Shown: positions 12,001 to 25,408, counted from the stretch's first letter. The stretch is DNA of 64,000 bases from Lineus longissimus (GCF_910592395.1 NC_088313.1:1428501-1492500), one strand, 5' to 3'. Translations and numbers: made by a program. Notes: generated by a model from the sequence alone, not told the origin.

Positions 12001-14379
12001 GTGAATAAGCGAAGTTAATGGAAAAGATACATTGGTATCTCTCCCCAACTATCACAGGGGATGCTGTGATTGCTGTCTACACGAGATAGTGCCAAAATAA
12101 CAGCAAGGAGGACAATTTGTTTTCGTGGTTTATCAACAAGGACCCATTCGCTTCTGTCGTTACATGATTGGAGCAGAGTCGCAGACGACACTTTCGCTGA
12201 TGATTCAAGATGGCCGCTAAATATCAAGATGGCGGATCGGTATCGTATAGTTATTTGTTATCTTCATCTTTCATCAGAAGGATTTGCTTCGTTCCTGCAT
12301 CCGACAATGAGACCGGAGTCGACCGCAGGCGGCAGCACACTACCGGATGATTTATGGTGGCCGTGAAACAAGATGGTGGAGGTCTAAAATGGTCGCTGCA
12401 AAACTTGTTTGTCGTGCGCAGATTTTTGCCAAAATGCAGAAAGTTTATGATGTCTCGATTGATAGGGCATTTAGCCTATCACTAACTTCAGATCTGGGCT
12501 TTGAAACAAGACGGCGGATGAGTGAACTGGTGTTGAATGATGGTTGTTCTGAGAGAAAATATCAGGTTTGGTCCCGATGTAGGAGTTTGAAATGTCATAG
12601 GAAAGAATGTCCGGGATCTGTGATGCTCTTATCTAGTATAACTTAGCTTTTGATGGCGAGCAAACAGAGACCAAACGGGTAATAATCTCAATCGCACTAA
12701 AGTACGGTATGAAATGATCGCCTTGGCTCTAATCGCGACGCAAATCACGCCTCGGGTGTCACCTCTGCCGGCTCTACAGTCGCCATTACCATGCCTAATC
12801 ACCAGGGGCCAACGCGGATCATATTAATTACATATCTAGCATATAAACGAGATTGCGCCTAATCTATCATGCTATAATGGATAATTATGGGAGTCAATTC
12901 TATCGCGACATGGAAATTGTGGATATCCCGATTCAATTAGATGGTACGAGTGTGGTACACAACTTATCACTTGGCATTGCTTCTTAGACTCGTCCGATTG
13001 AATCTTTAGTTAGTAATCCTGCAAAATTGCTTTCTCGGGGTTGGGGGGTTGGCGCGGGATGATGTTCACCGCCTAATAGGATCGTAATGATGTATTGAAT
13101 GATTTGTCGGCCAGGCTGAGGATCTGAGTTAAGCCATTTGATTATGCAGATACTTAGTATAAAGGGTTCGATATTAGCCATTGACGTCACTGATGGAGTT
13201 GCGGCTGTTGGTAAAATGCGGAATGGAACGAAACGCAGTTATTTTGGTCCCATTGTTTGAGCTTTGCTTGTGGTACCCGGTAGTGATATTTTGGAGGAGA
13301 TACATCAGGGGTCGGATCTAGGAATTTGTTAAGGAGGAGTTTACCATGCGATGACCGAAGGTCAACACTACATGTATGCGCGACGATAGGCGGTTTTTCG
13401 GGGTGCAAAACTTACATTTTCTACCAGATCAACCGTCATTCGACACGAAATCATTAATCCGCACAAGAAAAAACAAACTTTTGTAACTATCTAATGCGAT
13501 TAATGAATTGGAAGACTAATCAACAGAAATAATTTCTTTTTCTAGAACAGCAATTAACTGTTTACTTTGGTGATTAAATTGGAAGATTTTGAATGGATAT
13601 TGTTTTCTTTAAATTTGCGAAAAATTAGAGAGTAGAAAGACAAGTGCTCCATAACCATCTGTTTCGCTTTGTGCGACCTAACCAGACCAGATGGGCTGTA
13701 TTTGTGTTGTGATCGAGTTCCCTTTCATTGCCCAACAAATAACATAGCCTCACCAGTAGTCGCTCAATGCAGCTCGTCTCATTCGCGGTAATTTCGTGTG
13801 CGAATCTCATTTTTTTACATGTCGTAGCTTGATTCATTTGACCCCAAATTTGTTGACAGAATCATGACCTTATCTACCCAGGTGTCGTCGAAATTAAGGA
13901 GAGAGAAAGTCGGACTTTGGTAATTCCCTTTGGGGGCAAGGCAGGGCTGCGGCCAGATTACTGGCAATCCCAACCACATGATGTCCAGGAAAGGAAAGCG
14001 AAAGCATCTGAATTATATGGAAGCTGGCCCTTCCCAGGGATGGACAGTGTCCACCCCTTGGTCAAAACGTGTCCGACCGTATCGGCTAATGTGGCGTAAA
14101 CCATTCCAGTTTAACCGATCGTTCAATGCGGCCTTGGATTCGCAATTTATGATTAATAGCCTTCTCCGTATCAATACATATCGTAAATACTCTCTCAAAG
14201 TAATGGACTTATTATAGTCTTGTTACTGTGATAGTCTTCATTAGGTATGCTTATTCTTCAGCATCTGGCGGTAAGAAATAAATCCAGAGGGTTAGCCAGG
14301 CCCCAAGAGAGGGTCGTATTCAGAATGGGAGATCGCCGTGAAATGGGTTTGCACTTTCGAACAGTCGCAGGACAGGCAC
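9004..14379. other. Intergenic, no gene supported
   Basis: No recognisable exon was found. The segment contains a CAC-rich run near 9262, a CpG-richer stretch around 10600-11200 and the YY1-like cluster listed separately. Short frames at 10601-11120 have no known domains. Confidence 0.45.
12200..12520 (+). promoter_or_regulatory. Cluster of YY1-like AAGATGGC motifs
   Basis: CAAGATGGCCGC, CAAGATGGCGGA, CAAGATGGTGGA, AAAATGGTCGC and CAAGACGGCGGA occur within about 320 bp, all on the plus strand. CAAGATGGCGGC is the known YY1 consensus. A cluster like this may mark a promoter or regulatory site, or a decayed short repeat. Two short frames overlap it but have no recognisable product. Confidence 0.4.
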
Positions 14380-14660
14380 AACGAAGATTAAAACATGATG
14401 CATTGATTAATGGGGCCTCGGTGGATCTCATTAACTTATGCTAATTAGTGGCATTGCTGCTAATTAGGCGATTATTCTGACGTCTTGTGATTTCAATTTA
14501 ATGCTTTCTAAGCGTTGGACAAGATAGTCCCAGTGCGACGACTTAAACAACTGGACAGGTCGGACAATGAAAAGTGTTCGGATGAGAATGGACCCGAGCT
14601 GTCTCGAAATAGTTGAGGTGGAATCTTTGATGTTTATGGATTAAGAATTTATTTTTTCAT
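14380..14660 (-). promoter_or_regulatory. TAATTA-rich segment downstream of NK1 gene A
   Basis: Several homeodomain-type cores (GCTAATTAGTGG, GCTAATTAGGCG, GATTAATGGGG, CATTAACTTATG) lie within about 100 bp, 0.75 kb past the stop of gene A. It could be a regulatory element or part of the 3' UTR; the possible poly(A) signal is at 14648-14653. Motif-based only. Confidence 0.3.
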
Positions 14661-15205
14661 TTCAATTGTTAAATGCATTGTGATGCATTAAACACTTTTA
14701 ACTTATCGAATACATGTAATTGTTGGAATGATTTTTTTCTTTTGCTGCGATGGAGGTGTATAGAATACGAGTAATTTAATGTGTGATTCTGTGTAATTTC
14801 CTTAGGCTTTGGGGTGTGTTAAGACTCTCAATATAAGCACAACGTGAGTGAGGAAATTATCTTCGCGGTGGTCAGATCACGATATGCAAAAAAGAAGAAA
14901 ACAAAACGAAGTGTTACAAATACAGAATTATTTACATATGTTTACACTTCCTGTACAAGAAACAAAAGTTCATTCAGTAAGTAATCGCTTCTTAATTTCA
15001 GGAAAGAATCAAATATTTGTGTTTGAATCCAAAACTAGTGCGCGATCGTTTCAACCATTTTGAGAAAAAAAAGTGTGTTGAAATAACCTGGTGAAGCTTA
15101 CAATCTAAGTTCTTTGGTCAATTCTAAGGATGTAAAAGCACTTTTTAGAATGATGCTGACCTAAAAAAGCACGTTTCGATATTAAACCCAATTCGTTGTG
15201 GCCAA

Positions 15206-15817
<612 letters not shown>

Positions 15818-17140
15818 TCAACTCAATTAACCGTCTAATCAGATTTCACAAACTCCAGATGAACACAAAAAGATGAAAATCAGTCTGCAAACGACTCAGT
15901 TAATTGGCTTAAACTGAGCAGCTCTTAAGACGCATTGTCAAGTAATAGGGTAATTGTGGCGGCGGCCATTGCGACCATGTATCTCGAAATAACAAGATTC
16001 AACGACGAGACCAGCAGTGGAATCAAGTTAATGAATTTTTAATGTGGCCACGAGCAGGCTGCGTCTTGTGACTTTCATGTCTCCAGCAATCCCGTTAAAG
16101 GAACGCTGAGAACATAAAACCCTTATCACGATACCGGATCGAAACGAGCAAGTTTAAGACGCCAAGCGAATGTCATTACGTGGTATTTTGTTCTTAATTG
16201 AGGCAGTTGCGACTCCGTAAGATCTAAACCATAAGGAGCTTACGCCTAACAAGACTGATGCGCTTTCCCTGAGTCAATCTCTCTCAGAGATATCGACTGC
16301 CCCGTACCCTGTGATAATCCCCTCCTTTTCAATTTATTCTCGATTTATACGCATCTTTACGGGGATATTACAGGAGCCGCGCGGTGCGGTTCGCTCCCCG
16401 GGAACGAGCGGCCTGGCATTGTCGTGATACGGGATAACTGTTACATTAAGAGGTTTAGTTGCGAACAAGTACATTAAGTAGCTCCTCTATTGCCTTGGGG
16501 ACAATAAGACTTGATCGGGGACATTACAAGACTGAAGCTTAGGCTAGAAACAGATAGAACGAGTTGGTAGTTATAGCGAATAATGATCCATGATCACTCG
16601 ATAGGGAAAATAATTCTGCTCATTGCTTCCAAAGAGAACTAATCAAAGTAATCAGCACCCAGGTTTGTTGACACCACGTGGGTGATCACGTGATTGCAAT
16701 TCGACCAATCGAAGTCTTGGTTTCAACCAAATTGGCTACCCCCTTTTGTTTAGCGAAGAGGCAATTATACCGGGCTATCATCGTGCCACTTCACCTTACA
16801 TCAACTTCCAAATGAAATCATCATATTTAAAAGAACTTGTACGGTTTTCAAACGCGTTAGGCGTTCACCAGTTTTAGACTGGTTTACGAAAGCTCGGTCA
16901 TCATGTGCTAACCTGATGCCAGATCCCGATTCCGCTTTTTCTATAAACCCAAGGAACGGCAGCTAAAACAAACATGGCGTCCAGTACTTTTGCTGGACGC
17001 ATACTAAGATCGTTTTCTGGTGATGATTATTCAAAAACTAGGTTTGCAAACTCCACCAAACTTCTAAATCTTGTTTATTGAAAGTGTTTTAGGAGCTTGA
17101 AAACATTTTTAACCATATACACCCTATTATTTCGCGTTGG

Positions 17141-17170
17141 CCGCCACTGGTCGCCACTGGTCGCCACTGG
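17141..17170 (+). repeat. Three 10-bp units (TCGCCACTGG)
   Basis: Three exact or near-exact copies lie in the intron of gene A. They are followed at 17190 by a 21-bp sequence that also occurs at 16882-16902. Confidence 0.9.
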
Positions 17171-19285
17171 ACGCAAAATAGGATGTGCCGTTTACGAAAG
17201 CTCGGTCATCCAGACATTACACCAGGGATTTTATTTTATGGAGAGAAAAGGACCAGAATCCAGTTATAAGCAGATTGTTTGATCTATCAGAAATATTGCC
17301 TCTCATTATATGAAAAGAATATTACCATTTCTATCTCCAGAAGTGATATCTAAGCCAAATTGAAATGTTTAACCGCTTGAATGGTTCTAACCGTTTTCTG
17401 TATTTTTGATTGAATGCAATGAGAAACTCTTTTAAAAAGTATTAAATGTTCAAAAATATTTCCGCCTTGGTTGACACTAATGAAATTTATCTTAGCAAAG
17501 GAGCGGCCGGGCGCAATTTTCAGATTTCACTGACATTAGCTTCTGCACTCTTAAAGAGAAATCAGGTTTTAAAGCTTATGAAACACGTTTAAAGGTTTTT
17601 CGGTAAGGGATAGAACTTCCTTGCATCGGGCAATTTTAATTGGCCACCGATGACGCAGGTGCCTGGTCACGTGTCCTTTCGCCGAGATTTCACGCCTTTT
17701 AAGATTATCACTCAAAGGTACGATTAAAGTCGATTATGACAAAATTGGTGCATCTGCCGCTGCGAGGTTGCCGAGAGGAGTCAATTAAAATAAGAAAGGT
17801 TAAGCTATAATTTTTTGTGAGCGTCAATCCCAAGTGTTCAAATCATTTCCGATTTCATGGTGAGTAGGCCAAACTCACGCCTTTCAAACTTGTGCATCGA
17901 ATATGGAAGATGTACATGTATATACACACACAGTAAACGAGTGTTAGTTCTCGATGTGACTCACTAGATAGCACCGCATCCAAGGTTCGTCAGTTTGGTA
18001 TGAAATAAACTGGAATGGGCTGATAGAGAAAATATATCTGCTGAAACTAAGTGTTCGTTCACACGCTGTACGCTTAGTTTGATTTTTTATATACGCTTAG
18101 TTTGTTCAATGCCCGTCAGAGGTCGCATGCAGATACCGTCAGCTCGCCATGTTCGTATAATCCACAGAATGATGGAACAGATTAGATTCCAAATCTATAC
18201 TTGGTAAAGTAACATAAATGGATTGCTTGTATATATTTTTGGTACCATCACATGCACTTTTGCTGCAGTTAATGCACACTTTATATAGGTCAAGTCAAGA
18301 TGCCGCGGAATACTGCGAGAAAGACCCCCACATCAATATCACCGGCTCAGTGTGGACAGATTTGTTAATTGAAATGTTGTGTCGATTCATCCCGAGGAAT
18401 CCCCAACATTCCCCACTTAGACCCAGATTAAAGAATCATTTACAAGTTAATTGAATTCTCGATTTGATATGATGCTAGAATCCCCGACTATTAATTATCG
18501 GGCATCTGGGTAAAGCGGATATGACAGGTTGTAAGTTAGCGCTAAATACATCTTAATGACAATAGGTATCATCGAACATGATCGATGAAGTTGTTTATTT
18601 TTATCGACGCCAATGTTGGCTTTCTGTTAAGAAGAACTTTTTGCGAGAAATATGTTTGGCACATGACAGCATCATCACATTTTGATGATGCTGCAAAGAG
18701 CAGAGAGCCCATGTCGTGTACATCAAATCCATGATACAACCGAAATTACAATTTTTATTCATATCATTACATCCAAATGGGACTTCTCAATAAATTATCT
18801 TCAATTATGCTCGAAATTAGATATCTGATTAACAGTGTCAGTGTTAGCTGATTACTTCGTACATTGTATTAACACTAATTTATTTGTTGCAAGATAAGGT
18901 GATAAGCTGAAATATTTAAGTTTATACAGAGGTCTAATTCGTCCTTGAGGACATTTCTCGAGACATTGTATTAACACCAAAACTCGATGTATGAGATTGC
19001 AGATTTTAGGATGTATCATTCCTGACATCATCGTCATTGGTCTATGACGCTATGTCACGGTGGCTGGTAAGATGATTCAGTGGTCATCGTCCATTACGGC
19101 CCAAATGAGAAAGCAATCAACAGTTATTGAGACGGAAATCAGAAACCTGCAAGTTTATGAGTCAATTCTGTATGCGCACAGCGACGCCCTCCCCGCTTCT
19201 GGCAATTTTGTCAAATTATGATTGGTACGTATTCTCCGTATTTCTGACCACCTTCTTTTATTCGTTTAGTGAAAGTTCACTTCGT

Positions 19286-19612
19286 ATCCACTCAGTTTGT
19301 ATCAAATTTCATTGCAAATAAACTATCGGCAAACCAACGAAAACATTTTTCGGACTTAAGTGAAGAGAGATCCACTCAGTTTGTATCAAATTTCATTGCA
19401 AATAAACTATCGGCAAACCAACGAAAACATTTTTCGGTAAGTGAAGAGAGATCCACTCAGTTTGTATCAAATTTCATTGCAAATAAACTATCGGCAAACC
19501 AACGAAAACATTTTTCGGTAAGTGAAGAGAGATCCACTCAGTTTGTATCAAATTTCATTGCAAATAAACTATCGGCAAACCAACGAAAACATTCTTCGGT
19601 AAGTGAAGAGAG
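19286..19612 (+). repeat. Four-unit 81-84 bp tandem repeat in the intron of NK1 gene A
   Basis: Units start at 19286, 19370, 19451 and 19532 with ATCCACTCAGTTTGTATC. The first unit is 84 bp because of a 3-bp insertion; the others are 81 bp. All lengths are multiples of three and the plus-strand frame stays open (27 residues per unit, QFVSNFIANKLSANQRKH). Units 2 to 4 end in CGGTAAGT, a consensus 5' splice site on the strand opposite to the NK1 transcript. The units are nearly identical, so the expansion is recent. Confidence 0.95.
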
Positions 19613-20111
19613 AGAGAGAGCAATGATAGCACAAAGTTACAAGTCTCGTTCTTATTCTGATACCCATCATTACCCGTTTCGCATTGGATCATTTATCACC
19701 TGACCTCGTGAGTCAAACGCTGACCCTTTGAATCAGCCAATTGACTCATTGAGATTCCAAGTGAATCTCGCGAGAACTGACGTGAAGCAACTCACTTTGA
19801 TATTGATGAAAGGTCCGTCGTAATAAAGGATTTGCCCCCCACCCAAAAAAAACCCCCACAACATCCATGTTATTGCTCTCATGGTGTCGTTTTGAAAGTA
19901 GGTTTTTTGGCCAACACAAACCCTATTGAGGTTTTTCGATATTGAAATGCTGAAAAACCTTTGCAGACTTCTTTGCGTAGGCCGAAAAACCATCGGATTG
20001 AGGGGACCGAAAATAAGAGCACCGAACGATTTGATTCCAGTGCATACATCCGACAATCGAATGGATAAAAGATACGTTGATTTCAAATTATATCATGAGA
20101 AAGATTCTTAC

Positions 20112-20421
20112 CTCTCAATCTGTCATCGTAGCCTCCAAGATGGCTGCCGTGGCTGCTAGTCTCGTCATGCCGCGGGCTTGGTGTTTTTCTCCCTTTGAAT
20201 TTCTTGGGGTCAAGAATGTCCAACACAGAAAAGGATGTGCACTTCAGGCCATCGTCGTGCTCCGGGGAGGGGAGACGGGCCACGGGTGAGGGCGGCATGC
20301 TGTAGTCTGATTTCGAATCGTCCGAGTCGCTGCCGCCGCTTTTGAGTCTCTGTTTCGTGAGTAGCGCCATGTTTCTGTCACCCTGACTCTGCATGTTCTG
20401 TGGGCCAGGGGTATCAATCAT
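20112..20421 (-). CDS. Nkx1: NK1-class homeobox gene A, exon 1 (EH1-type repressor motif)
   Basis: This is the N-terminal exon of gene A. It holds the motif TSFSVLDILDPKKF at about residues 62-75. That is the NKX1 version of the Engrailed-homology-1/TN motif, which in the family recruits Groucho/TLE co-repressors. An acidic, Ser-rich stretch (SDSDDSKSDY) lies before it. The donor is AGAG|GTAAGA, with the last exon base at 20112. The exon ends one base into a codon, and joining to 15738 keeps the frame open into the homeodomain. The frame is open up to a TGA just before 20454, but the only in-frame ATGs are at 20421 and further in, so I chose 20421. A non-coding or short coding upstream exon cannot be excluded. 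Exon and motif are very likely right; the exact start is less sure. Confidence 0.88.
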
Positions 20422-20960
20422 TACTTTTAATTGATGCTGACTAATCTCTAACACTCAACGTGTCATAATCCACAGAAATGATGATGCTGAACTCTCAACA
20501 GCGCCAGCGTTTGAAAGAGTCGTCAATTCAAAAGTAAGACTGCGTTATTGGAAGCTGGATGTGCTCAAGTAACCAAGGCCTACTACAATTTCGTCCGAAG
20601 AAGTCATGCAATATCAGTCGCCGAAAGTACCAGTTGTAAAGAAGTCCGAGCTACATGTACCTGAAGTGCTACGCCTCCTTAAAATCGCAATCTTCAGTCT
20701 GTTGAAGTTATCTGAATCGATATTTTTGCACAAAGAGTATTCGGGTATACGTCAAAAAAGTCCCTTGACAGCGTATTTTAGCAGCACGTTGTCCTAATCC
20801 GAATCAAAGCTTCCACGCGTCAAAACGACCAGGCGGTAATCTCCGTGGTATCGTCCAGCTGTCGCGACCCCGGACTCAATCACGGCTTTCCTCTAAGATG
20901 CAGTCAAGTCTCAGCTTTAGTAGGCGGGGTGTCTCCCTGTCTTCCCGCGCTGTAGCTTCT
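20422..20960 (-). promoter_or_regulatory. Probable 5' region of NK1 gene A
   Basis: This is the region directly upstream of the first in-frame ATG of gene A on the minus strand. An inverted CCAAT motif (ATTGG on the plus strand) lies at 20547-20551, and a GC-box-like GGCGGGG begins near 20923. No TATA box stands out and the transcription start is not visible. The assignment rests mainly on position. Confidence 0.35.
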
Positions 20961-21371
20961 CTCGTCTCGATCCAATGATCCTATTGTTCGCCGGACTATT
21001 AACTGGTTCCGCTGACACGTTTAGCAGCGGTCGGTCAACTTCTTCTCGGGGTTCCTGCGGCCGGTTGTAATGATGTACCATATGTCCAAAACTCTCTCCG
21101 TGTCACTTTCTCAGCGAGCTGCAGCCTGGAAAGTGACAAACGTGAAAGTGAAATAGTCAGCGACATGAACAACTTTTGACAGTAACAATAACTATAGACG
21201 CCGACAAAAACGTTCAGATTCAATAAAACCTAACATCTCAGAATGTCAGCATGTCAGAACTCGTTTCGATACATGTATCAGGAAACCAGAAAATATCCAA
21301 ATGTTTACTATAGTCTTACTGTAGTCATGCATGACTATAAAATGAGTGGAGATATTCTATACACCTGATTA

Positions 21372-21443
21372 GCCGTGATCGTATAGTGGTTAGTACATTG
21401 CGTTGTGGCCGCAATAACCCAGGTTCGAATCCTGGTCACGGCA
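21372..21443 (+). tRNA. tRNA-His (GTG), copy 1
   Basis: This is a full 72-nt tRNA gene. The acceptor stem GCCGTGA pairs with TCACGGC, the anticodon loop TTGTGGC carries GTG, and the T arm contains GGTTCGAATCC (B box). A TTTTT pol III terminator lies within about 15 bases downstream. It is one arm of an inverted pair with the gene at 22326-22397, and its 3' flank is shared with that copy. Confidence 0.97.
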
Positions 21444-22325
21444 GGAATATTTTTCTTCAATTAATGCAATTTCCTTCCACTTCTTCGAACTGGTGAATTC
21501 TTTTTATATAGTTAGAAGTTTTCTGCATGTTTCAAGATGAATACATTAACTTCTGTTCTATACTACACCTTCAATCCCGATAGTACTCACCTGTAAATAC
21601 TTTCAAATCGCGTGCTGCCTCCGACAAAAAAGATCCACTGTGAAATATAACGTGTAGAAGTTGAAAAACTGCCGTTACAATTCGCAAATAACTACAAAAC
21701 GTGCTTTGACGACGTCTTCTTCACGGGGGCCTGGGCTCACAATCACTCCACTGACAGGGGACAAAGTTTAAATGGCAGTTTCTCCCATTATACCCTCCTC
21801 CTAATTTACATACCAATACCCCCCAGTACAATCACTTTACGATTAAATTGCTTTTACTTGACTAATCTAATTGGTGCATTAATTAAAACGAGCCACTGAC
21901 GTTGAACCTCGTAATAGGCAGTTCGGTGGCAACGAGCAGAATGGCACTGCAAGCGGGGACTGAGAATCGACGTAACGGGTAATTAGACTCGGAATGAGCA
22001 AATGAGCCATTTACTGAAACGTTTGAAAACATTTTGTGCGTAAATTGGTAATAATTGCAGTCAATAGTATTATTATATATTTGGAGATTGTTGTTCGATA
22101 CTTAAGCCTGTTTGAACGTGTCTTCATCTGATTTTTTTGTTCTATGGTGTAACAACTATAAAATGGTTTGGCCAGAGTGTTTCAATAAAATCGTTTACAT
22201 TTTTATTGAAAGACTCTGCTTCTGCGAAAGGGAGAATTCGATATTAGGAAAAAATAACTATATAAAAATATTTCACCAGTTCGAAGAAGTGAAAGGAAAT
22301 TGCATTAATTGAAGAAAAATATTCC

Positions 22326-22397
22326 TGCCGTGACCAGGATTCGAACCTGGGTTATTGCGGCCACAACGCAATGTACTAACCACTATACGATCACGGC
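22326..22397 (-). tRNA. tRNA-His (GTG), copy 2, inverted
   Basis: This is the same 72-nt His tRNA on the minus strand, the only inverted member of the cluster. Cloverleaf stems, anticodon GTG and B box are intact, with TTTTT downstream on the minus strand. About 80 bases of 3' flank match the flank of copy 1 in inverted orientation. Confidence 0.97.
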
Positions 22398-24389
22398 TAA
22401 TCAGGTTCATAGAATATACCTACTCCTTTTATAGTCATACAACGCATATAGCTCCCATGAATTTTAATCGCATTGTAAAGTGTCAACTTATGACACTTAT
22501 TCGACAGCCGATGACTACACAGGTGTTTCAAATTCAAATTACTGATATTTTTCTGTTTATATGACTGTACATGAATATATGCATTATAACGTATTACACG
22601 TATATGTATGTTGGTATCGAAAAAAAATCAAAATACCTTAAAACCCGCCCGGTCAACTTCACAAAAGTATGTTCAGCCAGCATACCTTTTTACAATAATC
22701 GGAATGCTGGTCTATTACTTCGAATTTATAAATAAAATAATGACAATTAATTTAACCACCAAATAAAACATAATTTTGATCAAACACAAATACCAGTCGT
22801 GAAGGTTTCATAAAAATAAGTGACCACGGAATGTCTCGACCGATTAATGTAGTAAACGTTTTAGGATATGGAATTCAATTTTTTTTCATTTTCATTATTT
22901 GTGTCGGTAATCAGAAATATTCGAGCCTGGATTAACTTAAATGCAAGTTGGGATTGACGGCAAGTCAAGAATGTAAATCAAAATTTCCGGCCGGTGTAAC
23001 GCTTCTGGCTGTTCCCGATATTTGTGTTCTCAGGCAATAAAAAGCTAAACAAGACCCGATATGTCTCTATTTCCAGGCTGGATACTTCTCCGATGACGCA
23101 ACAACTCCGTGGCAATGCCCAAGTCCAATGGCTAATCTTTCATGGCGACCAAAAATGCCACGTTTGATGCTAAATGGGTTAGAAGGCAGATTCACCGCTT
23201 CCACACAATCAATCAATCCCATTCAACGAACAGGTGGGCCTCTTAATTTCAGCAATTTTACGACGGAGCGATTTGAAGTTTACTTTAATTAAAATCCAAT
23301 CACTCCGCAAGACTTCAATAGGGCTATTTGTCAATACGCGTGTGTGGTAATTTCACGATGCACCGTTGACAAATTTCTGCCCCGTTCCCCTATTCTATGA
23401 GGCAATAAAGTGTTACCCAATCATTACAGCCTGCCCTTGTCTCCGCGGCTACCGACAACCCCGAGGTCAGCGACCGCGTGATTCGACCGAGGTCTTCATT
23501 ATCGGCGCTCCACACATCGCCCGTACGTACAGTTGCCGCCCCGAATGAAAACAAGGCAATTATCACTATCCCATCGAAGGAATGTCAACACGTCACTTGA
23601 ATAAAGCGCCGACAACAATAGCATAAATCGCTAATTCTTTCATTTTCTTTTTCAAAAGCTTCCGTCTTTTGAAAAGTGTGAAAGGGAATCGGCCGACGTG
23701 TTTAGAAAATTGGTAGAAAATTGCGCTATCTTTCACAGCAAATGAAAAATAAACTGTTTTGTTTTCTTCACAATGGAGGACAATTTTCCGATGTTGAAAA
23801 TGTGTTCGGTGTTTTTTGTTGTTGGGTCGTGGCTTTAGTTAAATCTGTTTAAAATCATTGTTGTGTGTATGTCGAAGTTAAAGAAATCGACCATCAGGGC
23901 GAGAAGAGCTTGTCCTTCTCAACCCATCCGCAAACTCTGTGTAACCAGAGTTTCAAATACATTTAATTGAAAGACTCTGGTGTAACCATGAACATGAATT
24001 CTATGACCGGTCTAATACATTAATTACCCAACAACAAGTCATCAGCGATTGCTAAGTACTATTATTTGTTTTGACTTAATTTGTTTGTAAAACATTATGA
24101 TCTAAAAAATTATAGAATCGTCCACACCCTGAAAAGAAAACTAGTCCCCGACGTCATTCTCCGAACATTTGAGCAGGTTTTGCCACCCTTACGAAGAGTT
24201 ACGAACGTCAAAGCACGAAGTTTGAAAACGTACTTCAACAACATCAGAATCTTCCAATTTCCCTGATTCATCCTACAATTAGTTATTGAAGATTATTTAC
24301 GAACGTCGCGAAAATGAATGAATCACATGTAGTACATTTCTTGATGACACCACAAACCGTCGTCCTTCAACATCGTCGGGTTGCGAAAC
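22398..24389. other. Spacer between the inverted tRNA pair and the tandem array
   Basis: No gene is supported. It has a foldback CTTTTCAAAAG...CTTTTGAAAAG near 23652 and, from about 24198, the outer flank that is duplicated at 26950-27139. Confidence 0.5.
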
Positions 24390-24450
24390 GGCTCCTGTTA
24401 ATGCCATCAGTTATGGAGTCCGTCTTGAATCGTAACACCAATTGACCAAT

Positions 24451-24633
24451 ATGGTTGAGTATTCTACCGAGAAAACACATCTGGAAGTTCAGAAAGATGA
24501 AAATTATGCAGGCAGTTATCAATACGAATTTGATTCCATCGATGTCGCTGGATTTGTGAATCAAGGGGCGCGTGGGCAGCTCATCAAGGCACCACACTAC
24601 ATGTATTTCAAGGGCTTTTTACAAATTCATTGA
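24451..24633 (+). other. Repeated 60-codon reading frame, copy 1
   Basis: The open frame runs from ATG (MVEYSTEKTHLEV...) to TGA and is repeated in each array unit. I do not recognise the product. No signal peptide or membrane segment is seen. It could be a fragment of a gene carried along by the amplification or a chance frame. Its indels relative to the other copies are in multiples of three. Confidence 0.3.
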
Positions 24634-24692
24634 GGGTCTTGGAAAGGTTGATATTGAATGACATTAGTCAACTCAGGGGAATATCCTGATTA

Positions 24693-24764
24693 GCCGTGAT
24701 CGTATGGTGGTTAGTACATTGCGTTGTGGCCGCAATAACCCAGGTTCGAATCCTGGTCACGGCA
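24693..24764 (+). tRNA. tRNA-His (GTG), copy 3, A14 changed to G
   Basis: This is a full-length His tRNA with anticodon GTG and intact acceptor and T arms. It has one substitution from the other copies: the D-loop reads TATGGTGG instead of TATAGTGG, which changes A14, the partner of U8 in the tertiary fold. Its 3' flank resembles copies 1 and 2 rather than the later units. It may be less functional. Confidence 0.9.
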
Positions 24765-25165
24765 GGAATATTTTTCTTCAATTAATGCAATTTCCTTTCA
24801 CTTCTTCGAACTGGTGAATTCTTTTTATATAATTAGAAGTTTTCTACATGTTTCAAGATGAATACATTAACTTCTGTTCTTCTGTTCTTTTTGCAATTCT
24901 AATACATGACTACAGAATCCTAGTGTTTTCATCACCTTTTCGTGTGTCATGCAAGGTTCTTCAACGTCAATAGGCTTGGCGATAAGCCCAGCTTGGCGAC
25001 GCTTTTTTAGTTTTTCAGTTTGTTGACAAAATATGACTGATATTTTGGGGTCATAAACGTCCTTCGTCAGACACTTGGTCTAATGTCAATACTCAATACA
25101 TACAGGCTCCTATTAATGCCATCAGTTATGGACTCCGTCTTGAATCGTAACACCAATTGACCAAT

Positions 25166-25342
25166 ATGGTTGAGTATTCTACCGAGAAAACACCTCTGGA
25201 AGTTCAGAAAGATGAACATTATGCAGGCAGTTATCAATACGAATTTGATTCCATCGATGTCGCTGGATTGGTGAATCAAGGGGCAAGTGGGCAACTCATC
25301 AAGGCACCACACTATTTCAAGGGCTTTTTACAAATTCATTGA
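25166..25342 (+). other. Repeated reading frame, copy 2
   Basis: This 58-codon copy of the array reading frame lacks two codons (MY) near the end, an in-frame 6-bp deletion relative to copy 1. Product unknown. Confidence 0.3.
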
Positions 25343-25408
25343 GGCTCGTGGAAAGGTTGACTTTGAAAGACATAAGTCAACTCGGGGGACTCCCACATCT
25401 CCTGATTA

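Noticed and set aside
12070-12646. Two overlapping plus-strand frames as exons of one gene
   Set aside because: They have no recognisable motif, no clear splice sites joining them, and they overlap the AAGATGGC motif cluster.
18668-18694. Foldback CAGCATCATCA/TGATGATGCTG as a miRNA
   Set aside because: The stem is only 11 bp with a 5-base loop, too short, and consists mostly of ATC/GAT triplets.
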